NCBI RefSeq assembly: GCF_902804475.1
Contig: NZ_CADCSU010000055.1
Coordinates: forward strand, 25,179-89,178
DNA length: 64,000 nucleotides
From: Flavobacterium bizetiae
GTDB lineage: Bacteria > Bacteroidota > Bacteroidia > Flavobacteriales > Flavobacteriaceae
Direction: 5' to 3'
The notes beneath the pieces were generated by a model. The model did not search any database. It was not told where the DNA came from and was given only the letters and a program-made list of their open reading frames with translations. Both the position numbers and the translations under genes were made by a program. Position 1 is the stretch's first letter. The number at the start of each line of letters is the position of its first letter. Below, in pieces: positions 17,026-26,020 of this stretch.

Positions 17026-19074
17026 CTAAAGAAAATCTTTCTCAGAAACTCCTTCGTTAATTTTAATTTCAGACATTTTGATATCCAATTCAAAACCTAC
17101 ATTCTGAACTAAATTAAAAGGAACTTTTACTCCTTTTACTTCTCTGTAATCGTTGAAGTTTGTTATTTGCGAAGATGATTTTCCGTCTTGCTCACGAACT
17201 TTACCTTTTGCTGTTTTTAAGCCTGATTTTACATCGTAATAATACGTTGTTTTTCCGTCTTTAATTACATAAGCATCGCTGCCGTTTATAGGTTCTATTC
17301 CTTCTACTTTTAAGTCTGTTCTTTTTTGTAATTGCAACTCTTCAAAAGGAGCAGCGCTGGCTTTCATATCGGCAAGATCTGCGCCTTCAAGATTCTTGCG
17401 CTGACCTTGTTGCTCGATGTAAGCTCCTTTTTCATTTACAACCTGTTTCATTAAATTCATGGTTCCCATTGCAAGCGAAACCATCATTTTTCCTTTCGAA
17501 TCTAATTTAGATGTAAAAGTTAAAGGACCCGGAGCCTGAGGAACCGTTGTAGTTCCTGTCATAGCCAAAGTTTTAACCGCAGAAACTGCTTTTTCTCCTC
17601 CAATTGCTTTTAGATAATTTTCGAAAACAGTTTTGGCAGTAATTCCCGCCGGAGCTTCTTTTTTAGTAACTGGTTTTTCAACAGGATTTCCGTATTTATC
17701 AAAATAGAAAATCGGAATTTGAAGTTTTTCTAAACCGCTAATAACATCAGAACCTTTTCCTGCAATTACAATTCGCATATTGTCTAGCAAGAAATATTTG
17801 TTTGCAACGCGATAAATATCTTCAGCCGTAACATTGTTTATGGTCTGAATGTATTTTTCGTAAAAATCAGCCGGAAGATTTTCTGTTTCAATGTTCAAAG
17901 CATATCGGGCAACAGTTTGTGGTTTTTCAACCTGCATTACAAATCGGCCAATATATCCCGCTTTTACATTTCTTAAAACCTCCTGAGGAACTTGTTCAGT
18001 TCTGATTCTTTTAATTTCTTTTATAAATTGAACCACTGCGCTATCAGTAACCGTGTTTCTTACAGCCGAAGATGCTTTAAATTTAGTTACATATTTTCCT
18101 GCTCCAATACTTGAACTTGCGCCATAAGTCCAGGCATGTTGCTCACGTAAATTCATGTTTAAGTAGCTGTTAAAATCTCCTCCTAAAATTTGATTGGCAA
18201 TTACAGCAGGGAAAAAATCAGGATCACTCATTTTTAAATTCACAGTATTTACTAATGAGATTTCAGATTGTACCGCATTTGGAACATCTACAAAATCAAT
18301 TTGAAGTTGAGGCACATTTTCCGGATTTGGGTAAGTGTTTTTTGGAGCAACTTGTTTTTTCCATCCTCCAAAAAGTTTTTCTACGGCTGCTTTTGTTTCT
18401 TTAAATTTAATGTCACCAATAATTACCAAGTAAGCATTTTCAGGAACAAAATAAGTCGCGTAATTCGCCTGAACATCTGCAAGTGTCACGTTTTTTACCG
18501 TTTCTTCTGAAAGATATTCTCCTGACGGATGATTTTTTCCAAAAGCTAAAACATCAACAACGCGATTTGCAATTGCAGGAACGCTTTTTTCATCGGCTTT
18601 AAGCCCTTCGATTAATTTTGCTTTTTCTTTATCAAATTCAGTTTGAGTAAAATTCGGTTGCAAAGCACCTTCTGCCAAAAGCTCCAGAACACGTCCTGAA
18701 TATTTAGAAAGAGAACTTGCATAAGCACCTGTTGATGAAAAATTAATGCTTGCTCCGTAAAAGTCGATTTCTTCGTTAAAAGCCTCTTTGGTTGTTTTTT
18801 TAGTTCCGTTACCAATTAAGCTGCTGGTAAGTTCATCGACACCTTTTTTGTTTCCTTCTGTAAAAGGAGCATTATTTAGAGTCAAATTAAAACTTACTCT
18901 TGGTAATTTATGATTTTCAACCACCAAAACTTTCATACCGTTTGCCAAAACAAAAGTTTGCGGTTTTTTGATATTGACTACTGGCGAAGGCCCTGGTTTG
19001 GGTTGTGGACGATTTTGTGCTTGCATAATTCCAGTCAGGAATAAAAGGATTAAAAATGTATGTATTTTTTTCAT
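17026..19074 (-). CDS. M16 peptidase-like protein, catalytically degenerate subunit with extra C-terminal domain
   Basis: The 682-residue exported protein (signal peptide ending MQAQ) has two M16 half-domains at about 30-260 and 265-460, but the HxxEH zinc site is lost: the corresponding stretch reads GVDELTSSLIGNGT. In two-gene M16 pairs one subunit is catalytic and the other is not, so this is the non-catalytic partner of the upstream gene. A C-terminal extension of about 200 residues (from VFENYLKAIGGEKAV) resembles outer-membrane lipoprotein-carrier-like domains often fused to M16 in Bacteroidota. It lies 12 bases downstream of its partner. Confidence 0.9.
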   Translation of the reverse strand: MKKIHTFLILLFLTGIMQAQNRPQPKPGPSPVVNIKKPQTFVLANGMKVLVVENHKLPRVSFNLTLNNAPFTEGNKKGVDELTSSLIGNGTKKTTKEAFNEEIDFYGASINFSSTGAYASSLSKYSGRVLELLAEGALQPNFTQTEFDKEKAKLIEGLKADEKSVPAIANRVVDVLAFGKNHPSGEYLSEETVKNVTLADVQANYATYFVPENAYLVIIGDIKFKETKAAVEKLFGGWKKQVAPKNTYPNPENVPQLQIDFVDVPNAVQSEISLVNTVNLKMSDPDFFPAVIANQILGGDFNSYLNMNLREQHAWTYGASSSIGAGKYVTKFKASSAVRNTVTDSAVVQFIKEIKRIRTEQVPQEVLRNVKAGYIGRFVMQVEKPQTVARYALNIETENLPADFYEKYIQTINNVTAEDIYRVANKYFLLDNMRIVIAGKGSDVISGLEKLQIPIFYFDKYGNPVEKPVTKKEAPAGITAKTVFENYLKAIGGEKAVSAVKTLAMTGTTTVPQAPGPLTFTSKLDSKGKMMVSLAMGTMNLMKQVVNEKGAYIEQQGQRKNLEGADLADMKASAAPFEELQLQKRTDLKVEGIEPINGSDAYVIKDGKTTYYYDVKSGLKTAKGKVREQDGKSSSQITNFNDYREVKGVKVPFNLVQNVGFELDIKMSEIKINEGVSEKDFL

Positions 19075-19086
19075 GATTCGATAAGC

Positions 19087-20409
19087 TTAGTTTTGAACTT
19101 TAGTTGAAGGAACGTAGTCTAAAATTAAACGCTGGTTAGGGTTTAAATACTTTTTAGCCACTTCTCTAATCTCTTCTCTGGTAATAGAGTGGTAAATGTC
19201 AATCTCAGTATTGATTAAATTTACATCTCCGTAAAGTAGGTAATAAGAAGCCAGATTTTCGGCGATTCCCTCTACGCTTGCGTTAGCGTTCACAAAATTA
19301 TTGTCGAATTTGTTTTGTAGTTTTTCGTAATCTTTTTCAGAAATCAGGTCCGTCTGAATTTTTACAATTTCTTCGTCCATTTCTTTTAAAATGTCGGCTG
19401 TTGTATTAGGCGCCATTGGCAAGCCATATAAAATGTACATTCCGTAATCTTCCTGACTAAAACCTACCGCTCCAATTTGAAGCGCCATTTTTTTATCATC
19501 TACTATTTTCTTGTACAATTTTGAGCTTTTTCCGTCACTTAAATAAGAAGAAATCAAGTCTAAAACCCTTGCATCTCTTGTTTTCATCGAAGGAGTTCTG
19601 TAAGAAGCTACAATCATCGGGATCTGAATATTCGGATCTTCGTAAGTTGCTTTTATAGTCTGGTTGATAGGTTCTTCGACAAAAGTTTGTTTCTTAACTT
19701 CTTCACCACGCGGAATTGGAGCAAAATATTTCTGAATCCATTCTTTTGTTTTTGCTTTATCAAAATCTCCGGCAACAACTAAAACCGCATTGTTTGGCGT
19801 GTAGAATTTTTTATTAAAAGCCTGAAACTCTTCCAGCGTTGCAGCATCAAGATCTTTCATCGATCCGATAGTTGTCCAGCGATACGGATGATTTTTGAAC
19901 ATGTTCTTTTTAACTTCCGGCAAAATGTTTCCGTAAGGCTGATTGTCGTAACGCATTCTTTTTTCTTCCTTTACCACCTCATTTTGTGTTTCAACACCAA
20001 TCTTGTTGATAATTGGGTGCATCAATCGCTCAGATTCCATCCATAGACCTAATTCTAAACTGTTTGATGGAAAAACTTCGTAGTAATACGTTCTGTCGTC
20101 AGAAGTATTGGCGTTGTTTACTCCGCCATTTGCAGTAACGATTTTCATCCATTCGCCGCGTTTTATATTTTGAGTTCCTTCAAATAATAAATGCTCAAAG
20201 AAATGCGCAAAACCAGTTCGGTCCGGGCGCTCGTCTTTTGATCCCACGTGGTACATTACCGAAGTAATCACAACGGGAGCCGATGGATCGTTGTGCAAAA
20301 TAACATGCATGCCGTTATCTAAATTATATTCTTCAAAAGCTACCTTTTGAGCATGAGCCACTCCGCCGAGCATTAGTGCTGCACTTAACATCATTATTGA
20401 TTTTTTCAT
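19087..20409 (-). CDS. M16 zinc metallopeptidase, catalytic subunit
   Basis: The 440-residue protein carries a signal peptide (cleavage near VAHA) and the inverted zinc motif HFFEH (His69, Glu72, His73) within GFAHFFEHLLFEGT, with the downstream zinc-ligand Glu in the NEVVKEEKRMR region. M16 enzymes degrade peptides inside a closed chamber. It is first in a two-gene operon with the degenerate partner and probably acts in the periplasm. The peptide substrate is not indicated. Confidence 0.93.
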   Translation of the reverse strand: MKKSIMMLSAALMLGGVAHAQKVAFEEYNLDNGMHVILHNDPSAPVVITSVMYHVGSKDERPDRTGFAHFFEHLLFEGTQNIKRGEWMKIVTANGGVNNANTSDDRTYYYEVFPSNSLELGLWMESERLMHPIINKIGVETQNEVVKEEKRMRYDNQPYGNILPEVKKNMFKNHPYRWTTIGSMKDLDAATLEEFQAFNKKFYTPNNAVLVVAGDFDKAKTKEWIQKYFAPIPRGEEVKKQTFVEEPINQTIKATYEDPNIQIPMIVASYRTPSMKTRDARVLDLISSYLSDGKSSKLYKKIVDDKKMALQIGAVGFSQEDYGMYILYGLPMAPNTTADILKEMDEEIVKIQTDLISEKDYEKLQNKFDNNFVNANASVEGIAENLASYYLLYGDVNLINTEIDIYHSITREEIREVAKKYLNPNQRLILDYVPSTKVQN

Positions 20410-20440
20410 AAAGATTAATAATTTTTATTTACCTATATAT

Positions 20441-20479
20441 GTAGGTAGCCAAGAGTTGATTATCGTTACATCAAAATTA
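20441..20479 (-). promoter_or_regulatory. Leader of the M16 operon: -7 element and small hairpin
   Basis: On the minus strand TAATTTTG (20472-20479) matches TAnnTTTG and lies about 60 bases upstream of the start codon. Between them ACCTA-TATATG-TAGGT (20441-20456) can form a small hairpin. A correctly spaced -33 TTG was not found. Confidence 0.45.
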
Positions 20480-20622
20480 ACTTTTTTTAATTATCAATTA
20501 TGGGTTAGGGTCTGTTTTGGTGATACTTTAACAGTATTATACGGCTAAATGTTTCTTTTTAAGCCATGAAACGCCTTGAAAAACAGACTTTAAAACGAAA
20601 TAAATATTTTTAGAATAAGAGA

Positions 20623-20652
20623 TTGCACAGTAAATTATTAATTGTATATTTG
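20623..20652 (+). promoter_or_regulatory. Promoter of rplU-rpmA
   Basis: TTG (20623-20625), a 19-base spacer, and TATATTTG (20645-20652) match the Bacteroidota housekeeping promoter exactly. The rplU ATG is 30 bases downstream. Confidence 0.8.
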
Positions 20653-20682
20653 CAACCTTAAAAATCAATAAATCAATTTGGT

Positions 20683-21120
20683 ATGTATGCAATCGTAGAG
20701 ATAGCAGGGCAACAATTCAAAGTAAGCAAAGACTTAAAGGTTTATGTTAACCGTTTGACTAATGAAGAAGGTTCAAAAGTTTCTTTTGACAAAGTTCTTT
20801 TATTAGACGATAATGGAAATGTAACTTTAGGCGCCCCAGCTATAGAAGGTGCTTCAGTAGAAGCTAAAGTGTTACAACACTTAAAAGGAGATAAAGTTAT
20901 CGTTTTCAAAAAGAAAAGAAGAAAAGGATACAAAAAGAGAAATGGTCACAGACAATATCTTACTCAAATTGTAATTGAAGGTATTACTGCAGCTGGAGGA
21001 ACTAAAAAAGCAGCAGCTAAGAAAGCAGTTGTGGCAGAAGAAGTAGCTACTGAAGAAGTAGAAGCTCCTAAAGCTAAAAAAGTAGCTCCAAAAGCAAAAA
21101 AAGAAGCTACTAAAGAATAA
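20683..21120 (+). CDS. rplU: 50S ribosomal protein L21 (bL21) with basic C-terminal tail
   Basis: Residues 1 to about 100 are a standard bL21 domain (MYAIVEIAGQQFKV, FKKKRRKGYKKRNGHRQ). The remaining 45 residues form an Ala/Lys/Glu-rich tail (for example KKAAAKKAV, APKAKKVAPKAKKEA) not present in the approximately 103-residue E. coli protein. The tail is low in complexity and probably disordered. It is followed 24 bases later by rpmA, the usual rplU-rpmA pair. Confidence 0.96.
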   Translation: MYAIVEIAGQQFKVSKDLKVYVNRLTNEEGSKVSFDKVLLLDDNGNVTLGAPAIEGASVEAKVLQHLKGDKVIVFKKKRRKGYKKRNGHRQYLTQIVIEGITAAGGTKKAAAKKAVVAEEVATEEVEAPKAKKVAPKAKKEATKE

Positions 21121-21144
21121 TAACAATATTTAAACTCATACGTC

Positions 21145-21405
21145 ATGGCTCACAAGAAAGGTGTCGGTAGTTCGAAGAATGGTAGAGAATCAGAATCAAA
21201 ACGTCTAGGCGTTAAGATTTTTGGTGGACAAGCTGCTATTGCTGGGAACATCATCGTTAGACAAAGAGGTTCAAAACATAATCCAGGTGAAAACGTTTAC
21301 ATCAGTAAAGATCACACACTACACGCAAGAGTAGCTGGAGTTGTTAAGTTCCAAAAGAAAAAAGATAACAAATCTTATGTATCTATCCTTCCATTCGAAG
21401 CATAA
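21145..21405 (+). CDS. rpmA: 50S ribosomal protein L27 (bL27)
   Basis: The 86-residue protein starts [16 protein letters not shown], the functional L27 N-terminus that reaches toward the peptidyl transferase centre, with no extra leader sequence of the Firmicutes type. It is complete and ends in PFEA. It is co-transcribed with rplU and followed by a terminator. Confidence 0.97.
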   Translation: MAHKKGVGSSKNGRESESKRLGVKIFGGQAAIAGNIIVRQRGSKHNPGENVYISKDHTLHARVAGVVKFQKKKDNKSYVSILPFEA

Positions 21406-21424
21406 TCATTAGACTACTTATTAC

Positions 21425-21460
21425 AAAACCCGTTCTGAAAAGAGCGGGTTTTTTATTTTT
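21425..21460 (+). terminator. Terminator of rplU-rpmA
   Basis: AAAACCCGTTCT pairs with AGAGCGGGTTTT (one G-T pair), followed by a T-rich stretch, 20 bases after the rpmA stop. Confidence 0.88.
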
Positions 21461-21582
21461 ATGACTTAACCAGATAAGTTATATAAGAAAATTTAAGGTT
21501 GCTGTGTTTTGTTATTTGTTTAAAGTAGAGGTAATTGGGTTTGTTTTGAGCCAATTCAAAAACCTGTAGAGAGAAAAAAAAA

Positions 21583-21740
21583 TTACCGCAAAGAACGCAA
21601 AGTTTTTAAATGTTAAGTTTAGCAAAACAAAAAACACAAAGTTCACAAAGCTTTGTGTGCTTTAATTGTGTAAACACGGCTTAAATCTTAGCGAACTCTG
21701 CGAATCCCGATGGCTATCGGGATTGCGCTCTTTGCGGTAA
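21583..21740. repeat. 158-bp intergenic element with inverted termini (MITE-like or dispersed repeat)
   Basis: The ends form an inverted repeat of TTACCGCAAAGARCGCAA, 17 of 18 positions matching (21583-21600 and 21723-21740). Inside are two further hairpins: ACACAAAG/CTTTGTGT near 21630-21660, and AATCCCGAT (21703-21711) with ATCGGGATT (21716-21724). There is no open frame. The flanks are A runs, so a target-site duplication cannot be judged. It occupies most of the 426-base gap between rpmA and the next gene; the remainder holds the rpmA terminator and AT-rich sequence. Confidence 0.75.
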
Positions 21741-21800
21741 AAAAAATAGTGAGTTTTGTTTTTGTTATTGGAAATCGAAATTTTACCACAGTATTATTTG

Positions 21801-21808
21801 TATTTTTG
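21801..21808 (+). promoter_or_regulatory. -7 element before the polytopic membrane protein gene
   Basis: TATTTTTG matches TAnnTTTG and lies 23 bases before the TTG start; no well-spaced TTG -33 element is visible. Confidence 0.45.
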
Positions 21809-21831
21809 ATTGGATTAATACATTATAAGCC

Positions 21832-23115
21832 TTGAAAAAAATAGTATTCCTTTTATTTCTTTTCTGTACAAGCCTATTCGCAAAAGAAATTCATTCTGCT
21901 GAACAAGTAGTATCATTAAACGATTCTCAAAAAAAGATTTTATACGAGTTTGCTGTTCTTCAAAAAAGAGGCTCCGACGCTAATACTTATTGGCAGCAAC
22001 ATAAGAATCAGTTTTCTGCAATTAATGATTCGGTAAGAGATCAATTGGCGAATGAAATTTATGCTAATTCTCATATCGTTTACACTCCTGTAAAAGATTC
22101 TGCGATTCAATTGTGGATGCAGACACAAACGTTAACTAATTGGATGTTGTATTTGGCCGCCTTTACTGCAATATGTGCTATAATAGGTTTGTTGCGCAAT
22201 TATTGGAGTTCGCTTATTGATATTCTTATCAGGCAATTTGAGCCATTATTCAGATTTTTATTCTCGGCAATTTTAGTAACCTACGAATTATTCTTTCTCG
22301 GAATCATCTTTGTTATTGGCGGATGTTATATAGAAGAAATGACCTTGCGTACCGTAATAATCCATGTAGGTTTGTTTTTGTTGTGGAGTCAGTCTACGGC
22401 AATTTTTACTCAGAAATATTTAGTGAAGAAATACATTTTTGAAATACGAAACACTTTCTGGGGAAGCAATAAGTGGGAAGTAGTAAAAACAATTTGTCTT
22501 CCTGCTATTATTGTTACGATTGCTCTTTTGTATGTGTTGTATAAGATTCCGGAGGATGTATTATACAATTATGAAATTGTTGTATCTGGAATGGCAGTAC
22601 TTTGTGCTTTGCCTTTCTGGCGTATATTAGACAAGTATTTTAGCCGAATTCTTATTCCGTACAAAGATACTTATATCGAAAGAAGTATTTATTCGCTTGC
22701 AGCCTGTGTTGTCTTGGCAATTGCTATTGATGGCTTTTTTATAATACAAAACAATCCGCTTTTTTCTTATGTTGTAATCGCTTTGACAAGTTTGCTGATT
22801 ATCTCATTTTTGATTTTATCACTTAAGGAGAATTTCAAACGCAATTATAAAAATTACTATTATATACAAATCATTACCATTCTCTTTCTTGTATCAGTAT
22901 TGTTGTATAGTTTTCATATTCATTCCGCCCAGATTATTTGGGCATCTTTAGTAGGAACAAGTATTTATATCATTATCAAATTTTGGGAGATTTTGTTTCT
23001 TTTCACGCGCTGGAAGAGAAGCAGAACTACTACATGGGGATTTTTAGGAATGGCTGTTTTATTATGGTTGTTAGCGAAAGGTATTTTGTATGTTTCGGCA
23101 ATGTTGTATGTGTAG
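21832..23115 (+). CDS. Polytopic membrane protein of unknown function
   Basis: I do not recognise the family. The 427-residue protein starts at TTG with a signal peptide (MKKIVFLLFLFCTSLFAKE). Residues about 20-105 form a soluble, probably periplasmic segment. About nine hydrophobic helices follow between residues 105 and 427 (for example LYLAAFTAICAIIGLL, LFFLGIIFVIGGC, IISFLILSL). The large extracytoplasmic N-terminal segment followed by helices loosely recalls mechanosensitive-channel-like proteins, but no diagnostic motif was found. It converges with the AsmA gene and is monocistronic. Confidence 0.75.
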   Translation: MKKIVFLLFLFCTSLFAKEIHSAEQVVSLNDSQKKILYEFAVLQKRGSDANTYWQQHKNQFSAINDSVRDQLANEIYANSHIVYTPVKDSAIQLWMQTQTLTNWMLYLAAFTAICAIIGLLRNYWSSLIDILIRQFEPLFRFLFSAILVTYELFFLGIIFVIGGCYIEEMTLRTVIIHVGLFLLWSQSTAIFTQKYLVKKYIFEIRNTFWGSNKWEVVKTICLPAIIVTIALLYVLYKIPEDVLYNYEIVVSGMAVLCALPFWRILDKYFSRILIPYKDTYIERSIYSLAACVVLAIAIDGFFIIQNNPLFSYVVIALTSLLIISFLILSLKENFKRNYKNYYYIQIITILFLVSVLLYSFHIHSAQIIWASLVGTSIYIIIKFWEILFLFTRWKRSRTTTWGFLGMAVLLWLLAKGILYVSAMLYV

Positions 23116-23135
23116 GTTGAAATGACAAGATTGCG

Positions 23136-23175
23136 AAAAAAAAACCTTTGTCAAAGTTTTAAACTTTGACAAAGG
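23136..23175 (-). terminator. Terminator of the AsmA-like gene, shared-stem type
   Basis: A 15-bp perfect inverted repeat (CCTTTGTCAAAGTTT, 23145-23159, and its complement 23161-23175) is followed on the minus strand by nine T. Its core is identical to the M16 operon terminator at 16948-16980. Confidence 0.85.
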
Positions 23176-23218
23176 CATATATCAGTAATTGGGATTTTAA
23201 ATTTAAGAAGTTGAAATT

Positions 23219-25981
23219 TTAATTCTCAGTATCCTTAGTCTCTTCAAGATCTTCTGTTTTACGGCCCACTTTTACTTTAGGACTATTCTGTGTTCCTGTA
23301 ACGGTTAGCGGAATACCAAAAATACCAAAAGGAGGTAAGCCTAAACGCATTTTTAAGTTCAGTTTTCCGTCAAGGCTTGTTGTGCCTTCGATTCTTGGCC
23401 TGAAGCCTGCAAACTTAAATTTAAAACGTTCTACAGTGATGATATTATTTTTGATTGTAGTTTTAATGTCTACTTTCGATAAATCAGGATTCTTTATAGA
23501 TTCAGTATTGGTTTCTTTGCTTACGGCACTAAACATTTTTAATCCTCGCACTTTCACATCTTTTATAGAAAGTATTCCGCCACCCACAAGCGATGGATAA
23601 ACGGGATCCATGTTACCATTTAAACGACCTTTTAACTGGTAATCTACAGAAACAATTCCTTGTGCTTTTTCGGCAGCGCTGGCCATTTTTCTGAATACTT
23701 CAATTTCGTTGTAAGCTTTTTTAATATCAAAATCAGCCGCTTTAATAGCGTATTCAAAATTGGCTTTTTTAGGAGTTACAGCCTGATATGTTGCGTTCAT
23801 GCTAACTTTGCAGCCAATCAGGTCAAAACCGGTATTCTGCATGCTCAGTTTGCCTTTGTTCATATTTAAATTTCCAACTGCATTTTGAAGATTTAATTTA
23901 TCAAAATTTACTTTTTGGGCATTAGCAACAAATTGCAAATTCAAATTGGTCGGAATAATAATTACGCCGGTTTGTTTTGCTTCTATTGAAGTTGGCGCAG
24001 GAGCTTCGGTTTTAGTTTGTGTTACAGAAGTATTTGCAGGGGTGCTCGACATAAATTCATCAACATTGATGTATCTTGACGTAACTTTAAAAGAACCTCT
24101 TAAAACGCCTGTATTTGTAGTTACATAATTAAAAACATTCTGCAAATAACCATTCATCTTAAAATCTGATTGACCGTAAGCAGCCAAAAAGTTATTAAAA
24201 GACATTTTATCCTGATTGATCTTAAATATTCCTTCTTTGATAATGAATTTTTTTGGCAAATATTCTGATGCAATACCAATGTTTCTTAGTTCAAGCGTTC
24301 CTTTGTTGTAAAGTTTACTATAGCGTCCTTTTTCGGCATCGCTTTGTTTGCCTTTCAAAACTAAATCAGCTTTTACGAAACCATCTAAATCAAGTCCTTT
24401 TTGAGAGAAAACTTTATAGATTTTGTTTACATCAAGTTCACCTTTTGCTTTAATATCATAAGCCAGATCATCAAAATTACTCAAATCAGCCTCTACAAAA
24501 ACAGGTTTTCCTTCAAAAGTAAACTGAGTAGGTTTTAAGCTCACTTTTAAAGCATCAAAAGTTCCTTTCTGATTCTCAATTTTAGATTTTATCGTAATAT
24601 TTGTGATCGGATTTGGGTAATATGGAGTTTTTAAATATCCGTTTTCTAAATCGATAACGCCATTTGTAACCGGTAAAAGTTTCTTTTTTAGATCGAATTT
24701 TCCGTTTGCTTTTACATCTCCGGCCAAACTTCCTTTTAAAACAATATTCGGAATTCCGAGCGCTTTCATTAATTTTTCAAGATCAATTTTAGCTTTAAAA
24801 TCAGCATCGATATTTGGAGTATTGATGCCTTCAACATAAAATTTAGACTTTAAATAATCCTTGTTAATGTTTAAAGATACATTTTTAGCATCAACAATAA
24901 CAAGATCCGGATTTAACGACGGAACCTTTGTTTTTATGTCTAAGTTTAAATTAGAAACCGGAAAAGCACTTTTGTTATAATTCACAAAACCGCTATCGAT
25001 TTTTACATCCAGATTAAGATCCGGCGCTATATTTTTTGATGCAATATAATCTCCTTTTAGTGTTAAAAGTAAATTGGTATTTCCTTTTAATTCAGTTTTA
25101 GAAAGCCATGTAATGTATTTTGGAGGGAAAGCAGTAAAAACATCATTCAGTTTACTATTATCAGATTTAATAACAAAATCCATGTTGTAACCATCTTTCA
25201 GGAAATCAAATTTTCCTTTAAAATCGACCAAAAGCTGATTGATTTTTAAGTTGTTTTGCTGAAAGAAAAAAGACAACGAATTTACATTTACTTTTGTGAT
25301 CAGATCCGCATCAATTTTCTTGTTCATTAAATACGGTTCGCCTTCGTAAACAATATTTAGTTTCTCGATTTTAGCTTTCGAATACAAGTCAAAAACAGCT
25401 TTATTTAAATCTCCTTTTCCTAAATAATTAAAACCAAAAGCATCAAAATGAACTTTTGTCGATAAATCGTCATAGATTATTTTACTGTTCAAAATCTCAA
25501 TTCGTTCCAGTTTTAAAGCCGTATCAGTACTGTCTTTAGCATCTGAAGCTTGCGCAGAAGATTTGTAAACGTTGTAATTTGCCTCTCCTTTTGGGTTTAC
25601 TTTTATATTGATAAACGAATCAGATAAGTAAATCTGATCAATTTTTACTTCCTTGCTAAAAACTAAACTCGCCACATTTATTCCAAAAGAAACCTCTTTT
25701 GCAGTGATGAATTTTTCGCTTGTATAAGGCGCAGATCCGTTAAGGCTTAAATCATTTAAGGTTAACGTAAGCGAAGGAAAATGATGGAAAAACGAAACCG
25801 AAACATCAGAATAATTCAATTCTGCGCTCAGTCTTTCGTTTGCTGTTTTTTTAATTTGCTCCTTAATTTTATCGGCAAAAACAATAGGAGTCAAAAACAA
25901 TAATCCTATAATAACGACAAAAGTTATTCCAAGATATTTTGCTATTTTTAATAAAATCGACTTCGTTTTATTCGTAGACAT
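23219..25981 (-). CDS. AsmA-family protein (large inner-membrane-anchored periplasmic protein)
   Basis: The 920-residue protein has one N-terminal transmembrane helix (about 13-32, ITFVVIIGLLFLTPIVF) and a long beta-rich periplasmic region typical of AsmA/TamB-like lipid-transport bridges, with an AsmA C-terminal domain at about 600-900. A Thr/Pro/Ala linker lies near 655-675. The family is thought to shuttle phospholipids between membranes. It starts about 40 bases after the miaE stop on the same strand, so co-transcription with miaE is possible. Confidence 0.88.
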   Translation of the reverse strand: MSTNKTKSILLKIAKYLGITFVVIIGLLFLTPIVFADKIKEQIKKTANERLSAELNYSDVSVSFFHHFPSLTLTLNDLSLNGSAPYTSEKFITAKEVSFGINVASLVFSKEVKIDQIYLSDSFINIKVNPKGEANYNVYKSSAQASDAKDSTDTALKLERIEILNSKIIYDDLSTKVHFDAFGFNYLGKGDLNKAVFDLYSKAKIEKLNIVYEGEPYLMNKKIDADLITKVNVNSLSFFFQQNNLKINQLLVDFKGKFDFLKDGYNMDFVIKSDNSKLNDVFTAFPPKYITWLSKTELKGNTNLLLTLKGDYIASKNIAPDLNLDVKIDSGFVNYNKSAFPVSNLNLDIKTKVPSLNPDLVIVDAKNVSLNINKDYLKSKFYVEGINTPNIDADFKAKIDLEKLMKALGIPNIVLKGSLAGDVKANGKFDLKKKLLPVTNGVIDLENGYLKTPYYPNPITNITIKSKIENQKGTFDALKVSLKPTQFTFEGKPVFVEADLSNFDDLAYDIKAKGELDVNKIYKVFSQKGLDLDGFVKADLVLKGKQSDAEKGRYSKLYNKGTLELRNIGIASEYLPKKFIIKEGIFKINQDKMSFNNFLAAYGQSDFKMNGYLQNVFNYVTTNTGVLRGSFKVTSRYINVDEFMSSTPANTSVTQTKTEAPAPTSIEAKQTGVIIIPTNLNLQFVANAQKVNFDKLNLQNAVGNLNMNKGKLSMQNTGFDLIGCKVSMNATYQAVTPKKANFEYAIKAADFDIKKAYNEIEVFRKMASAAEKAQGIVSVDYQLKGRLNGNMDPVYPSLVGGGILSIKDVKVRGLKMFSAVSKETNTESIKNPDLSKVDIKTTIKNNIITVERFKFKFAGFRPRIEGTTSLDGKLNLKMRLGLPPFGIFGIPLTVTGTQNSPKVKVGRKTEDLEETKDTEN

Positions 25982-26020
25982 AACAAATTGTGGTATTTAT
26001 AGGTAAGATTAAATTGAATA

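Noticed and set aside
21583..21740. A small regulatory RNA or riboswitch before the polytopic membrane protein gene.
   Set aside because: The inverted termini and the partial second copy at 5945-5979 fit a dispersed repeat better, and no known riboswitch core was recognised.
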